A DNA stretch of 64,000 nucleotides from Planctomycetota bacterium (GCA_021414065.1 JAIOPE010000063.1:27618-91617), one strand, 5' to 3'; shown: positions 1-9,347, numbered from the stretch's first letter. A program made the numbers and translations. Notes: a model not told the origin generated them from the sequence alone.

Positions 1-208
1 CCATCGGCGGGAGACGCGCCCCGTGCTCGATGCGCTCGACCGGCCAGGGGCCGAAGGCGACCGCCGACGTCGCGAGTCTTGTGAGTTCGTGGGGACCGTC
101 CCCGCCGAACCGCCACAGCGTCGAATCGCTTGGCTCCGGCTGATCCTCGCGTCCGGAAGTTCGGGCTCCGCCGCCGACGGCCTATCCTCGGCCCCTCGCA
201 ACGGTTGT

Positions 209-247
209 GTCCCCGTAGCTCAGCTGGATAGAGCACCGGTTTCCTAA
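209..247 (+). pseudogene. 5' half of tRNA-Arg(CCT)
   Basis: Thirty-nine bases match the 5' half of the intact tRNA-Arg at 7832-7908 (acceptor strand, D arm, anticodon strand up to the loop TTCCTAA) with three or so differences, then the similarity ends abruptly at 248. The upstream side is also similar: GGAAGTTCGGGCT at 155-167 and the -10-like TATCCT at 183-188 recur upstream of the intact gene. It points right, whereas the intact gene points left, so the pair forms an inverted repeat of about 90 bp. Its anticodon strand (CCGGT) would not pair with the 3' half of the other gene (AGCTG), so it comes from a different tRNA allele or element. Confidence 0.75.
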
Positions 248-1071
248 TCGCGCAAAGTGAGCCCGGATAGAGACTTAGATGCGGCTTCGCAGCGCGATTC
301 CGAGTCAGGGAGTCTCCTGACATCCCCTCGTACATGCGCTGGTTGCCCCAAGGGTTGCCCCATGTGGACGGGCGACTTGCGGCGCGCCAAGATCACATCA
401 CGGACGCAACGGGCCTGCACCGCACGGGCTGTCGGAGCGGAGGCGAGCGTCGGTGATGGGCCTCGAGTCTCGGGGTGGCCGTCGCGGGCCCGGCCGCGGG
501 AATGTAGCGCCTCGTCGCTCGCCGTTGGCTCCTCGACGCCGACGGTCCGCGCGATCTCCATTCTCGGCTTCCGCGAGATGCCGGCGTCCGAATCCAGTGC
601 TTGACCGGCGCTCACTCGGTCCTGCATCCTCTCAGCACGATCGACTCCGCATTCGTTGCCCGAGGGTCCGGGCGCCGCGCAGGCGGTTGGCGTGGTCGGT
701 CGCAGGAGACTGCATGACCCTCGCGTTCACCGCTCCCAGGCGCGCCCCTGCGACGCCTGCCGATTCGCTCCGACAACTCCCGCGCCGCGGGATTGGAGAC
801 GGTCAACGCCCCGACCCATGCGGGGCCAACGGCCCCCGGGAGCAATGATGTTGATCGGGGACTTCCAGAGGAAGCGAACGCGGCGGCGGCACGCCCGACG
901 CCCTGAATCGAACAGCGCGGGCTGCATACTGACTGTGGATTTGCGGCGAGCGAAGGCCGCAGACTGGTCGGCCAACAGTGCGCGAAGTCGATGCGCCTGC
1001 ATCGCTGCCGTTGCGGTTCGCGCCTCTCGGCGGAGTCGTTCGTAGCCCCCGCGGCCACGAACGCGATCGCC
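248..1071. other. Non-coding stretch after tRNA half
   Basis: About 820 bases without a gene I can support. Open frames exist on both strands, but they lack GC3 bias, show no recognisable motifs and overlap each other. The segment begins exactly where the tRNA fragment ends, so it is probably an old integration junction. Two short similar stretches (TTGCGGCGCGCCAAG at 377-391 and TTGCGGCGAGCGAAG at 942-956) are seen; I cannot explain them. Confidence 0.4.
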
Positions 1072-3417
1072 ATGCGGATCCTCCACGTCATCCACGGATA
1101 CCCGATGCGCTTCAACGCCGGGTCCGAGGTCTATACGCAGTCGCTCTGTCACGCGCTCGCCGCGCGGCACGAGGTCCACATCTTCACTCGCGACGAGGAC
1201 CCTTTCGCACCGGCGCACTCCCCGCGGCTGGAGCAGGACCGGGACGACCCGCGCATCACGCTCCACCTCGTGAACATGGCCGGATCGCGCGACCGCTACC
1301 GCCACGAGGCCGTCGATCGGCGCTTCGGCGAGGTGATCGACCGGACCCGGGCGGAGTTGGTCCACATCGGACACCTGAACCACCTGTCGACCTCGCTGGT
1401 CGCCGAAGCTGCCCGGCGCGGACTCCCCGTCGTCTTCACTCTCCACGACTACTGGTTGATGTGCCCGCGCGGCCAGTTCATGCAACTCTCGCCCGAGGAC
1501 GCAAACGATACATGGACCGTCTGCGACGGCCAAGAGCATGAGAAGTGTGCGCGCCGCTGCTACAGCCGCTACTTCTCCGGCGCGCCCAATGAGGAGTCGT
1601 CGGACGTCGCCGCCTGGACCGACTGGGTCGCCCGTCGCATGGCCCACGTCCGCGAGGTCTGCGAACTCGTCGACCTATTCCTCGTGCCGTCCGAGGTGAT
1701 GGTGGACCGCTTCCACCGCGAATTCGGGCTGCCCCTCGCGAAGCTGAAGTACCTCGACTACGGCTTCGATCGTCAGCTTCTCTCGCAACGACGACGCACG
1801 CCGGGCGAGCCGTTCACGTTCGGGTACATCGGGACGCACACGCCGGCCAAGGGCATCCACGTTCTCATTGACGCGTTCGGTCGGGTGCGGGGCGCGGCCC
1901 AGTTGCGCATTTACGGCCGTCCACGAAGCCCGGAGACAGCCGCGCTGCATTCGCGCGCCCGGGCGCTCCCGAACGGAGCCGGGGACCGAGTCCAGTGGCT
2001 CCCGGAGTACCAGAACGGGGACATCGTCCGCGAGGTGTTCGACCGCGTCGATGCCATCGTCGTCCCTTCCATCTGGGTCGAGAACTCCCCGCTCGTCATC
2101 CACGAGGCCCAAGCCGTCCGCGTTCCAGTGATCAGCGGCGACGTCGGCGGGATGGCGGAACTCGTTCGCCACGAGGAGAACGGACTCCTGTTCCGCCATC
2201 GCGACGCGGCCGATCTCGCGCGGCAAATGCAGCGACTCGCCGACGATCGGGCGCTCGCGCGCCGCCTCGGCGCGCGCGGCTACGTCCGAGATCCGGAGGG
2301 CCGGGTCCCCGACCTCGCGGACCATGCCGCGGCGATTGAGACGACCTACGGTGAGCTGATCGAGCGACGCCGGACCGCGCGCGTCGACGCCCTGCCGGGT
2401 CCGTGGCGCATCACGTTCGACACCAACCCCGACGACTGCAATCTCCACTGCGTGATGTGCGAGGAGCACAGCCCGCACAGTCCGCTCCAGGCCGCGCGGC
2501 GCGCCGCGGGTCACCCGCCGCGACGCATGCCGATTGCGCTGATCCGACAGGTCATCGCCGAGGCAGCGTCCCGCGGACTCCGCGAGGTCATTCCGTCCAC
2601 GATGGGCGAGCCACTCCTCTTCGCCGAGTTCGAGGAGATCCTCGCCCTGTGCCGCGATCACAGTGTGAAGCTCAATCTCACGACGAACGGGACGTTCCCG
2701 CGACTCGGCGCGCGCGCGTGGGCAGAGAAGATCGTCCCGGTCACATCCGACGTGAAGATCTCGTGGAACGGCGCCACGAAGGCAACGCACGAGGCCGTCA
2801 TGCTCGGCGCGCGGTGGGAGCAGATGCTTGGCAACGTCCGCGAGTTCGTGGCCGTGCGTGACGAGCACGCCGCCGTGGGTGCCGATCGCTGCCGCGTGAC
2901 CTTCCAGCTCACGTTCCTCGAGACGAACGTCGCAGAGATCCCCGACGTGGTGCGTCTCGCTGCGGAACTCGGCATCGATCGCGTAAAGGGCCACCATCTC
3001 TGGGCGCACTTCGACGGGATCAAGTCGGAGTCGATGCGTCGAAGCCCGGAGTCGATCGCGCACTGGAACGCCGTCGTGCGGGCGGCGCGCGAAGCGGCCG
3101 AGCGGCATCGTCTCCCGGACGGGCGCCGCGTGCTGCTGGAGAACATCTTCCCCCTCGACTCCGATGCGCCCGAGGACCTGGCGCGCGGAGGGCCCTGCCC
3201 GTTTCTCGGCCAAGAGGCGTGGATCAGCGCCGAGGGCCGCTTCAACCCCTGCTGCGCGCCCGACGCGCAGCGCCGCACCCTCGGCGAGTTCGGGAACCTG
3301 AACCAGACCGTCCTCGCAGAGGTCTGGAACGGGGATGCGTATCGGCAGCTCGTCGCGGGCTACGCGAGCCGTGATCTCTGCCGCGGATGCAACATGCGCA
3401 GGCCGGTGACACCATGA
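1072..3417 (+). CDS. Glycosyltransferase family 4-radical SAM/SPASM fusion
   Basis: 781 residues from ATG 1072, where the GT-B nucleotide fold begins (MRILHVIHGYP); an upstream in-frame ATG at 991 would add 27 residues of low complexity. Residues 1 to about 430 are a GT4 glycosyltransferase, with GYIGTHTPAKG near 252 and the donor-binding E-x7-E element in ENSPLVIHE near 335. Residues from about 450 are a radical SAM enzyme: the cluster motif C-x3-C-x2-C (CNLHCVMC) is at 456-463, and a C-terminal SPASM-like cysteine set (NPCC near 726, CRGC near 770) should bind an auxiliary Fe-S cluster. GT and radical SAM enzymes are common separately, the fusion is not. The stop overlaps the next start (ATGA). 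It may modify a sugar or peptide on the cell surface; the substrate is unknown. Confidence 0.85.
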   Translation: MRILHVIHGYPMRFNAGSEVYTQSLCHALAARHEVHIFTRDEDPFAPAHSPRLEQDRDDPRITLHLVNMAGSRDRYRHEAVDRRFGEVIDRTRAELVHIGHLNHLSTSLVAEAARRGLPVVFTLHDYWLMCPRGQFMQLSPEDANDTWTVCDGQEHEKCARRCYSRYFSGAPNEESSDVAAWTDWVARRMAHVREVCELVDLFLVPSEVMVDRFHREFGLPLAKLKYLDYGFDRQLLSQRRRTPGEPFTFGYIGTHTPAKGIHVLIDAFGRVRGAAQLRIYGRPRSPETAALHSRARALPNGAGDRVQWLPEYQNGDIVREVFDRVDAIVVPSIWVENSPLVIHEAQAVRVPVISGDVGGMAELVRHEENGLLFRHRDAADLARQMQRLADDRALARRLGARGYVRDPEGRVPDLADHAAAIETTYGELIERRRTARVDALPGPWRITFDTNPDDCNLHCVMCEEHSPHSPLQAARRAAGHPPRRMPIALIRQVIAEAASRGLREVIPSTMGEPLLFAEFEEILALCRDHSVKLNLTTNGTFPRLGARAWAEKIVPVTSDVKISWNGATKATHEAVMLGARWEQMLGNVREFVAVRDEHAAVGADRCRVTFQLTFLETNVAEIPDVVRLAAELGIDRVKGHHLWAHFDGIKSESMRRSPESIAHWNAVVRAAREAAERHRLPDGRRVLLENIFPLDSDAPEDLARGGPCPFLGQEAWISAEGRFNPCCAPDAQRRTLGEFGNLNQTVLAEVWNGDAYRQLVAGYASRDLCRGCNMRRPVTP

Positions 3418-4709
3418 CCGACTGGCGCATCACCAAGGTGGCGCAGGACGGCACCCACCATTTGTTCGAAGGCCGGCCGATCTATGCGGCGCGCTTCCGC
3501 GAGGTCCTGAAGTTCCACGCGCCCGGTCTCGCCGCGGTCCTCGGGGACGACGGCGCGTGGCACATCGACGTCGACGGATGCTCGGCCTACTCGGAGCGGC
3601 ACGTGCGCACGTTCGGCTTCTACGAGGACCGGGCCGCCGTTGAAGGCGCGGACGGTTGGTTCCACGTTCTCCCCGACGGCTCGCCGCTCCAAGCCGACCG
3701 GTACTCATGGTGCGGGAACTTCCAGGAGGGCCGCTGCGTCGTTCGCGACGCGGGCGGCCGATACTTCCATGTCGCGCTCAACGGCGGGGACGCGTACGCG
3801 GAGCGGCATCTCTATGCCGGTGACTTTCGTGACGACGCGGCAGTCGTGCGGCACCGGGCGGACGGCCTCTGCGGGCACATCGATCCAAGCGGGCACCAGA
3901 TCCACGGGACGCGGCTCCTCGACCTCGACGTCTATCACAAGGGGTACGCACGCGCGCGCGACCCGGCGGGCTGGTTCCATGTCGATCGCGCGGGTCGCCC
4001 GGCGTACGCCCGCCGATTCTTCGGCGTCGAGCCCTTCTACAATGGCACCGCCCTCGCCTGGACGACCGCCGGGACGCGCGTCCTCATCGACCAGCGCGGC
4101 GAGACCCGCCACGAGATCGCCGATTTCCGAGGACGTTTGTCCGCGTCTTCGGCTCAGCCCAAGGTGCTGGTCCTTGGGAACGTCGGCGCGGGCAAGTCGA
4201 CGCTCGTCTCGGCCCTCGCGGCACGAAGGGAGTGGCGCAGCGCCTCGATCGACGCATCCCGCCGCACGCACGGAGACGGCAGCGCCGACGGAGAACTTCG
4301 GGCGTGGGCCGCCTTCGTCTCTGCCGCGAGGTCCGCCGGACCACTGCTGCTTGAATGCACCGGCGTCGGCCCCCAGATCCCGCTGCTTCGCCTTGCGTTG
4401 CGGAGCTCCGGCGACAAGATCGGCGTCCTGTGGCTCCGCGCGCCCATCGATGTCTGCCGGACACGCGTGACCGGCCGGCCCTCACCGCCGCCGTACCCGG
4501 ACTTCGGCGTCGCCATCGGCCAGGTCGTCGCCGACTTGGAGCAACACCTCTCCGCCGCCATGGCGCCTAACGGTACGTGGCACAGGGACCTGATCGACGA
4601 ACTAGACGGGACCGCACCGCTCGACGCACTGGTCGCACGCGCCGACAGCCTCATCGACGCCTGGGAAAGGAGTGAGCCACATGCGCCATCTGACGCAGCT
4701 CGCGGATGA
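3414..4709 (+). CDS. WG-repeat protein with C-terminal P-loop kinase-like domain
   Basis: 431 residues from ATG 3414, which overlaps the previous stop by 4 bp. The first about 230 residues consist of repeated strands of the WG/beta type (GWFHVLPDG, GRYFHVALNG, GWFHVDRAGR), a family of beta repeats of unknown ligand. The C-terminal part has a clear Walker A, GNVGAGKST, at about residue 255, followed by LLLECTGVG (Walker B-like), as in small nucleotide or sugar kinases. No signal peptide is visible, so it is likely cytoplasmic. Translational coupling to the genes on both sides suggests that the three proteins act on one substrate. An upstream ATG at 3387 is possible but less likely. Confidence 0.7.
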   Translation: MTDWRITKVAQDGTHHLFEGRPIYAARFREVLKFHAPGLAAVLGDDGAWHIDVDGCSAYSERHVRTFGFYEDRAAVEGADGWFHVLPDGSPLQADRYSWCGNFQEGRCVVRDAGGRYFHVALNGGDAYAERHLYAGDFRDDAAVVRHRADGLCGHIDPSGHQIHGTRLLDLDVYHKGYARARDPAGWFHVDRAGRPAYARRFFGVEPFYNGTALAWTTAGTRVLIDQRGETRHEIADFRGRLSASSAQPKVLVLGNVGAGKSTLVSALAARREWRSASIDASRRTHGDGSADGELRAWAAFVSAARSAGPLLLECTGVGPQIPLLRLALRSSGDKIGVLWLRAPIDVCRTRVTGRPSPPPYPDFGVAIGQVVADLEQHLSAAMAPNGTWHRDLIDELDGTAPLDALVARADSLIDAWERSEPHAPSDAARG

Positions 4710-6111
4710 CGTTCGCCGCTGGGCGGAAGGCGAGGACGCCGTGCGGGCGGTCCTTTGGTACGGAACCCTGGCGCTTGGGAGGTCGAGCCCCCACTCGGAC
4801 GTTGATGCGGCCGTGGTCCATCGGGGTACGGCCTCCGACGTGGTCGCGTCCCTCCAGAGATTCCTCGGCGACCGAGTCCGCGAGGTCGCGTTCATCGCGT
4901 CCCGCGGCGAGGCAGCCATCTGGGTCGACGAAGCGCTGACCAAGATCGACCTCCGCACGGCTGGTTCGCCGGACGATCTTGTGTCGATGGCGACGAGCCC
5001 CGACGTCCCTGCTCCCCGGTTCGTGGTCGTGCTCGACAAGGACGGGAGCTGCGGAGAAATCGCTGAAGCGGCCGCGGCGCAGCTTCCCCGGGATCTCGGC
5101 GCGCTCGTCAACGAGGAGATCGAGAAGTTCCTGGTCGCCTTCGAGGCGGCGTCCAACGCGCACCGCCGCAGCGACGGCTACCGGTTCTACTTCGAGTACA
5201 ACCTCGCGCTGCACCGGCTCGCGCGCCTCGTCGAACTCGCCCGCGGCGGCGACGCGTACTTGTTCCTCCCGCGGATGCTGCTCTCGGGACGCATGCGCCG
5301 TGACGAGCAGGAGCGGTTCCGGGCGCTGCACGGCGAGTTGTACCTGCCCGAAGCAGCGGCGCTGAAGCAGCGACTCGTCGACGCGTTCCTGGATGCGATC
5401 GATGAAGTCGCGCGCCGCTTCGCTGTTCGCCGCGACCGGGACTCGCTTCGAAGGTTCCTGAACTCCGTCCTCGAGCGCGATCTCTTCTACAACCTCCGGG
5501 ACTTCGCCGACGCCTTCGACGGCCGGGTCAGGAGGGGCGTGCTCTTCCGCGGTTCGACGCTCAGTCGCTGGACCGGTACGCCCGAACTCAACGCGTGGCT
5601 CTCCGCGAGGAACGTCCGCAGGGTCCTCGACTTCCGGGACGCCGACGAGGCGAAGGCGAAGCACGCATACCCCGCGGATTGGACGCTGCGCCTCGACGTG
5701 CGGGCGTTGCCGCTCTCAGCGAAACCCGGCGCGAGGGGCGCTCCGAGCGGGCGCCCAATCGGCGAGGGCTACTACCGGACCTTCCTCGCCCATCTTTCGA
5801 ACGTCGCGGGTGCCCTTCGCATGATCGCGGATCCGGTCGACGGCGCCGTCGTCGTCCACTGCTACGCAGGGAAGGACCGCACCGGGTGGTTCTGTGCGGC
5901 GCTCGCCCTGCTCCTCGGACTCGACGGCGAGTTCATCGTCGACGACTTCCTGCGGAGCGGCCAGGACACGAAGGAGCCCGCGATCAGGGAGTTCCTCGAG
6001 TTAGTGCAGGAGGGAGGCGGCGCCGAGTCGCATCTCGATCGCGCGGGGTTCGTCGCGTCCGACGTCGCGCGCCTACGCGGCCGCCTGCTCGCCGCTGACG
6101 CTCCCGCGTGA
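4681..6111 (+). CDS. Nucleotidyltransferase-tyrosine phosphatase fusion
   Basis: 476 residues. The start is ATG 4681, because AAAGGAG lies 8 bp upstream; a GTG at 4672 sits inside that ribosome-binding site. The N-terminal domain is a MNT-type nucleotidyltransferase: GTLALGRSSPHSDVD near residue 28 is the G-S/T-x(n)-S-D-x-D signature, with a further acidic strand at KIDLR. A helical stretch (about 140-270) follows. The C-terminal domain carries HCYAGKDRTG near 393, the Cys-Arg loop of tyrosine/dual-specificity phosphatases with the Lys-Asp form seen in the Y_phosphatase3 group. The gene overlaps its upstream neighbour by 29 bp. A writer-eraser role (nucleotide transfer and phosphate removal) is my inference. 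Confidence 0.8.
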   Translation: MRHLTQLADDVRRWAEGEDAVRAVLWYGTLALGRSSPHSDVDAAVVHRGTASDVVASLQRFLGDRVREVAFIASRGEAAIWVDEALTKIDLRTAGSPDDLVSMATSPDVPAPRFVVVLDKDGSCGEIAEAAAAQLPRDLGALVNEEIEKFLVAFEAASNAHRRSDGYRFYFEYNLALHRLARLVELARGGDAYLFLPRMLLSGRMRRDEQERFRALHGELYLPEAAALKQRLVDAFLDAIDEVARRFAVRRDRDSLRRFLNSVLERDLFYNLRDFADAFDGRVRRGVLFRGSTLSRWTGTPELNAWLSARNVRRVLDFRDADEAKAKHAYPADWTLRLDVRALPLSAKPGARGAPSGRPIGEGYYRTFLAHLSNVAGALRMIADPVDGAVVVHCYAGKDRTGWFCAALALLLGLDGEFIVDDFLRSGQDTKEPAIREFLELVQEGGGAESHLDRAGFVASDVARLRGRLLAADAPA

Positions 6112-6121
6112 CGCTGCGCCG

Positions 6122-7135
6122 CTATCCCGTCGGCTCGCTACGCCCAGGCACAGGTGGACGGGCAGCGTCGAGACAGCGCTCCCAGGTGCTCGGGTCGTAG
6201 GCGGCGCGGTCGAGCAGGTAAGGATGATCCCACTCGCCGAAGGGCTGTCTCTCGGGAGGCATAGGTGTTGCGCGCCCCCTCCGTACGAGTTCGGCACACT
6301 GCTCGCGATCACCCCGCGCCAAGGCAAGCCGCGCCGCAAACAGCAGCGGCTCGGCGCGCGGCCCGATCGCAGCGGCAGCCTCGTAATCCTCAAACGCCGC
6401 GACCGCGTCGGAGCGGCCCTCGCGGCAGCGCCCTCTCATCAGTAGCGCCTCGCTGCGGTGGTAGCGGTAGCCCGGCTGGCCGGCGAGGTACCGCGTCAGC
6501 CACTCCTCAGCCGCCATCAGATCGCCCTCCTCGAAGCACGTCGCGCCCAGGTAGTAGAGGAGGTGCGGGTCGGCGGGAGCCTGCTGCAGAGCGCGTTCGA
6601 GGATCGCGCGATAGCGCCGTGGGCGATCTTCGCGCTCGTGCTCGACGACCGCGCCCCGAGCCGCCAAGTCGTGGCCCGTGCGCGACGGCAGCGGATCGAG
6701 GAGTTCATGCACCGGGTACTTCCAGCGGAACGCCGACCGGCGATGGCACCGGGGGAACCAGTGGAGGTTCGTCGCGTGGTAGCGCCGTCGAACGAACAAC
6801 CGATCAGCCCCTTGGCGCTCGGCGGACGCAACCTCCGTGGCCAGCCAAGTACTTCGCAACTCCGTCGCATCCACACGGAGTCGCTCGTCGGCGTCGAAGC
6901 GCACGATCCAGTCGTGACGGGCCTGCGCTTCGGCGTACGAGCGGGCGGCCGCGAAGTCGTCGCACCACGTGAACTGGCAGACGCGGGCGCCGGCGGCTCG
7001 TGCGACGTCCATCGTGCCGTCGGTGCTTCCCGTGTCGCAGACGACGACGTCCGGAACGTCGCCCAAGCTAGCCAACGCAGCACCGAGGGCGCGTTCCTCG
7101 TCACGGACGATGAGAACGACCGCGAACACGGTCAC
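6122..7135 (-). CDS. Family 2 glycosyltransferase with TPR-like C-terminus
   Basis: 337 residues from GTG 7135, chosen because it overlaps the upstream stop as GTGA and opens the GT-A fold (VTVFAVVLIVRDEE). The motifs CDTGSTDGT and FDADER (the DxD-like metal site) identify a GT2 enzyme of the SunS/beta-1,4-glucosyl type. The C-terminal 170 residues form TPR-like helical pairs (PHLLYYLGATCFEEGDLMAA). Convergent with the fusion gene that ends at 6111, only 10 bp away. Together with the first gene it makes this a glycan or glycopeptide locus. Confidence 0.85.
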   Translation of the reverse strand: MTVFAVVLIVRDEERALGAALASLGDVPDVVVCDTGSTDGTMDVARAAGARVCQFTWCDDFAAARSYAEAQARHDWIVRFDADERLRVDATELRSTWLATEVASAERQGADRLFVRRRYHATNLHWFPRCHRRSAFRWKYPVHELLDPLPSRTGHDLAARGAVVEHEREDRPRRYRAILERALQQAPADPHLLYYLGATCFEEGDLMAAEEWLTRYLAGQPGYRYHRSEALLMRGRCREGRSDAVAAFEDYEAAAAIGPRAEPLLFAARLALARGDREQCAELVRRGRATPMPPERQPFGEWDHPYLLDRAAYDPSTWERCLDAARPPVPGRSEPTG

Positions 7136-7761
7136 CACACCCGGAGCACGTAGCGGCGATCCTCGCCGGACCTCGGCGACCGCTCTTCCCAGCGCACCGC
7201 ATCGCCGTGCCATCTGCAGGGCCCGAACGAGAGCCCGACGTGCGCGTCGAAGCGCATGGGCCGAATGCCGTCGCGCCCGGCCTGGCGCGTGAGTGCAAGG
7301 AGTCGGTGGTTCCCATCGAGGATGCTGAATGGCCCGTCGCGCCCCCGTCCGAAGAGTGCGATCCTTCGATCCAGGTGCGAGACGTCGAGCGTGCCCTCCC
7401 ACGCGGTGACGCGCGCCTCGTGCGGTGACCCGGGAACGAGGCTCGTCGCGACGGAGTGCAGATCGCGGACTGCGCTTGGCGGATCAGGGAACCACGACTC
7501 CTCTGCGATTACCCGCAGGTCGCTTAGGTCGTCGGGCACTTCGATCCTTACGCGGAACCAGTCGCACGGCGGCAGGAAGCGAAGAAACAGCCACGAGCCA
7601 TCGACCAGCGCTCGGTATCGCTCCGCGGCCGTCGGTGGAACGCCATGCGGTGCCGCAGCGGGAAGCGCGTCGTGGCCGCCGATGCCGCCGCCCGCCAGAA
7701 TCCCCGCGCAGACATCATCGAACGGCACCTGTTCCCACTTCTTGGTGGACCACTTGGTCAT
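7132..7761 (-). CDS. Hypothetical protein with ParB-like DGNHRL motif
   Basis: 209 residues from ATG 7761, preceded by GGAGG four bases upstream. A longer frame from 7818 lacks a ribosome-binding site. The motif ILDGNHRLLAL near residue 160 is the nucleotide-handling loop of the ParB/sulfiredoxin fold, and the preceding text (RIALFGRGRDGPFS) fits that domain. The rest is not recognised. Upstream of and coupled to the GT2 gene, and transcribed toward it. Confidence 0.55.
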   Translation of the reverse strand: MTKWSTKKWEQVPFDDVCAGILAGGGIGGHDALPAAAPHGVPPTAAERYRALVDGSWLFLRFLPPCDWFRVRIEVPDDLSDLRVIAEESWFPDPPSAVRDLHSVATSLVPGSPHEARVTAWEGTLDVSHLDRRIALFGRGRDGPFSILDGNHRLLALTRQAGRDGIRPMRFDAHVGLSFGPCRWHGDAVRWEERSPRSGEDRRYVLRVW

Positions 7762-7831
7762 GCGCCCTCCGGACACGCAACACACTCGACGGCGGAGATC
7801 GAGACGCCGGGCGATCACACGCGCGCGTAAC

Positions 7832-7908
7832 TGGTATCCCCGGCAGGATTCGAACCTGCGACCCCAGCTTTAGGAAAGCTGTGCTCTATCCAACTGAGCT
7901 ACGGGGAC
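7832..7908 (-). tRNA. tRNA-Arg(CCT)
   Basis: A complete cloverleaf on the minus strand: acceptor GTCCCCG paired with CGGGGAT (a G-U at the first pair), anticodon stem CAGCT/AGCTG around loop TTCCTAA (anticodon CCU), T arm with GGTTCGAATCC, discriminator A and encoded CCA. A -10-like TATCCT lies upstream (complement of 7929-7934), between the tRNA and the end of the integrase gene. The promoter and 5' half are therefore on the phage side, which means the element probably restores the gene by supplying its own 5' half. Confidence 0.95.
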
Positions 7909-7973
7909 ACAACCGACGTGGCGGGTCGAGGATAGGGCGAGCGTCCACCAGCCCGAACTTCCGAACGCGAGCG

Positions 7974-9347
7974 TCAGCCGCGGCCGAGCGTCTTTGCGCG
8001 CTGCAGGAGCGCGTCGCGCGCCCGTTCGTCGAGGTCGCTCCAGGCGGCGAACAACGCGTCCACGCGCGCGTCCGACGACGCGGGCGCGGCATCGTCGGTG
8101 CCGGTCGCGAGCGCCGCGTCCAGCGCGGGCGGCGCGACGTCGAGGTCGGGCAGCGCCGCGACGGCCTCGCGCTCGTCGTCCGAGTTGAGCACGGTGTAGA
8201 TGCTGCTCGTCAGTCGCGGGTCGCTGTGGCGCATGAGCCGTTGGGCGAGCTGGAGCGGCACCCGGCTGCGGGCGAGGTTCGTCGCGAACGTCACCCGCAG
8301 GCTGTGGAAGTCGACGACGCGCCCGGCGTCGTCGCGGTACGCAATCCCGGCGAGCGCGAGGTAGTCGCGAATCACCGTCGCTGCGGGCCACCAGCGATAG
8401 AGCTCGAAGACACGCGCCATGGGGAGCGCCTTGCCGATGTAGTCGCGGACGGCCGCCGCCGTCCCGGCGCGCAGCGGGAGCCGCGCCTCGCGGCGGTTCT
8501 TTGCGTTCGTCGCGCGCACGCGGATCGACGCGCGGTCGATGTCCGTGAGATCGACGTCGGCGACGACGAGGGCGCGCAGTTCGCCGAGGCGCAGTCCCGT
8601 CTCTGCTGCGACGCGGTAGAGGACGGCGCGCTTGTGCCCCGTGACGGCCCGGTAGGGCGGCGCGGACTCGGTCGCGGCGAGGAGCGCGCGCAGTTCGTCG
8701 GCCGTGAGCGCACGGCGCTCGCGGCGACGATCGAGTTCCGCGTTGAGGGGACGGAGACCGCGGAGCGGATCCTCGGCGATGAGCCCCGACCGGATCGCCC
8801 AGCCGAGGAACTCCCGGATCGCCTGCAGGTAGCCGTTCGATGTCCGCGCGCTCATGGGAGCGCGCTTGCCGACCCCGCGCTCGCGGCGGTCGCGAAGGTA
8901 CCTCTCGACACGGGTCGGATCGATGTCCGCAAACGTCCGGAACCCGCACGCCTCGATCACCCTCTGCGTGTTGGACCGGGTCCGCATCTTCTGCGGGCGG
9001 CCCGTTCCCTTGGCGGCGAGGTGCTCCTGCCACGCGTCGATGTGGACAGCGAGCGGCGCAGCGGCGGCGAGTTGCTTCCGGTCGAGGAGGTCGAAGCGGG
9101 CGAGCGTCTCCCGCGTGCGCACGGGGAGCGCGTCGCACCAGCGGCGGATGTCCGACGACGGCGGGGTCGCGGACGCCCGGGCGTGGACCAAGTGCTTGAG
9201 CTTCTCCTCCATCGCTTCCGTCGAGCGCCGGTCGGCGAGCCCGCGGATCTTGCGGCGGACGTCCTTGTGGTCGCGGAACTGTATCCACCACGTCGGCGAC
9301 CGGAAGCCCTCGCCCTTCACCCGGTAGGTGGGGCGGTAGAGACTCAC
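7974..9347 (-). CDS. int: Tyrosine-type phage integrase
   Basis: 457 residues from GTG 9347. This start overlaps the upstream stop (GTGA), has GGGAGAG 7 bp upstream, and gives the N-terminus usual for this family (VSLYRPTY then TWWIQFRDH, an arm-binding domain). An upstream ATG at 9380 is an alternative. A SAM-like core-binding domain precedes the catalytic domain, which has Arg near 252 (GLRLGELR), HSLR near 348, RHSDPR, and the nucleophile Tyr near 384 (SSIYTV). It lies 65 bp from tRNA-Arg, its probable attachment gene, and is co-transcribed with the AlpA-like gene. Confidence 0.92.
   Translation of the reverse strand: MSLYRPTYRVKGEGFRSPTWWIQFRDHKDVRRKIRGLADRRSTEAMEEKLKHLVHARASATPPSSDIRRWCDALPVRTRETLARFDLLDRKQLAAAAPLAVHIDAWQEHLAAKGTGRPQKMRTRSNTQRVIEACGFRTFADIDPTRVERYLRDRRERGVGKRAPMSARTSNGYLQAIREFLGWAIRSGLIAEDPLRGLRPLNAELDRRRERRALTADELRALLAATESAPPYRAVTGHKRAVLYRVAAETGLRLGELRALVVADVDLTDIDRASIRVRATNAKNRREARLPLRAGTAAAVRDYIGKALPMARVFELYRWWPAATVIRDYLALAGIAYRDDAGRVVDFHSLRVTFATNLARSRVPLQLAQRLMRHSDPRLTSSIYTVLNSDDEREAVAALPDLDVAPPALDAALATGTDDAAPASSDARVDALFAAWSDLDERARDALLQRAKTLGRG

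Noticed and set aside
453..1115. Several overlapping frames before the first gene
   Set aside because: No coding bias, no ribosome-binding sites, no family likeness.
1675..3213. 512-codon frame antisense to the GT-radical SAM gene
   Set aside because: No motifs, and the + strand frame has clear domains and GC3 bias.
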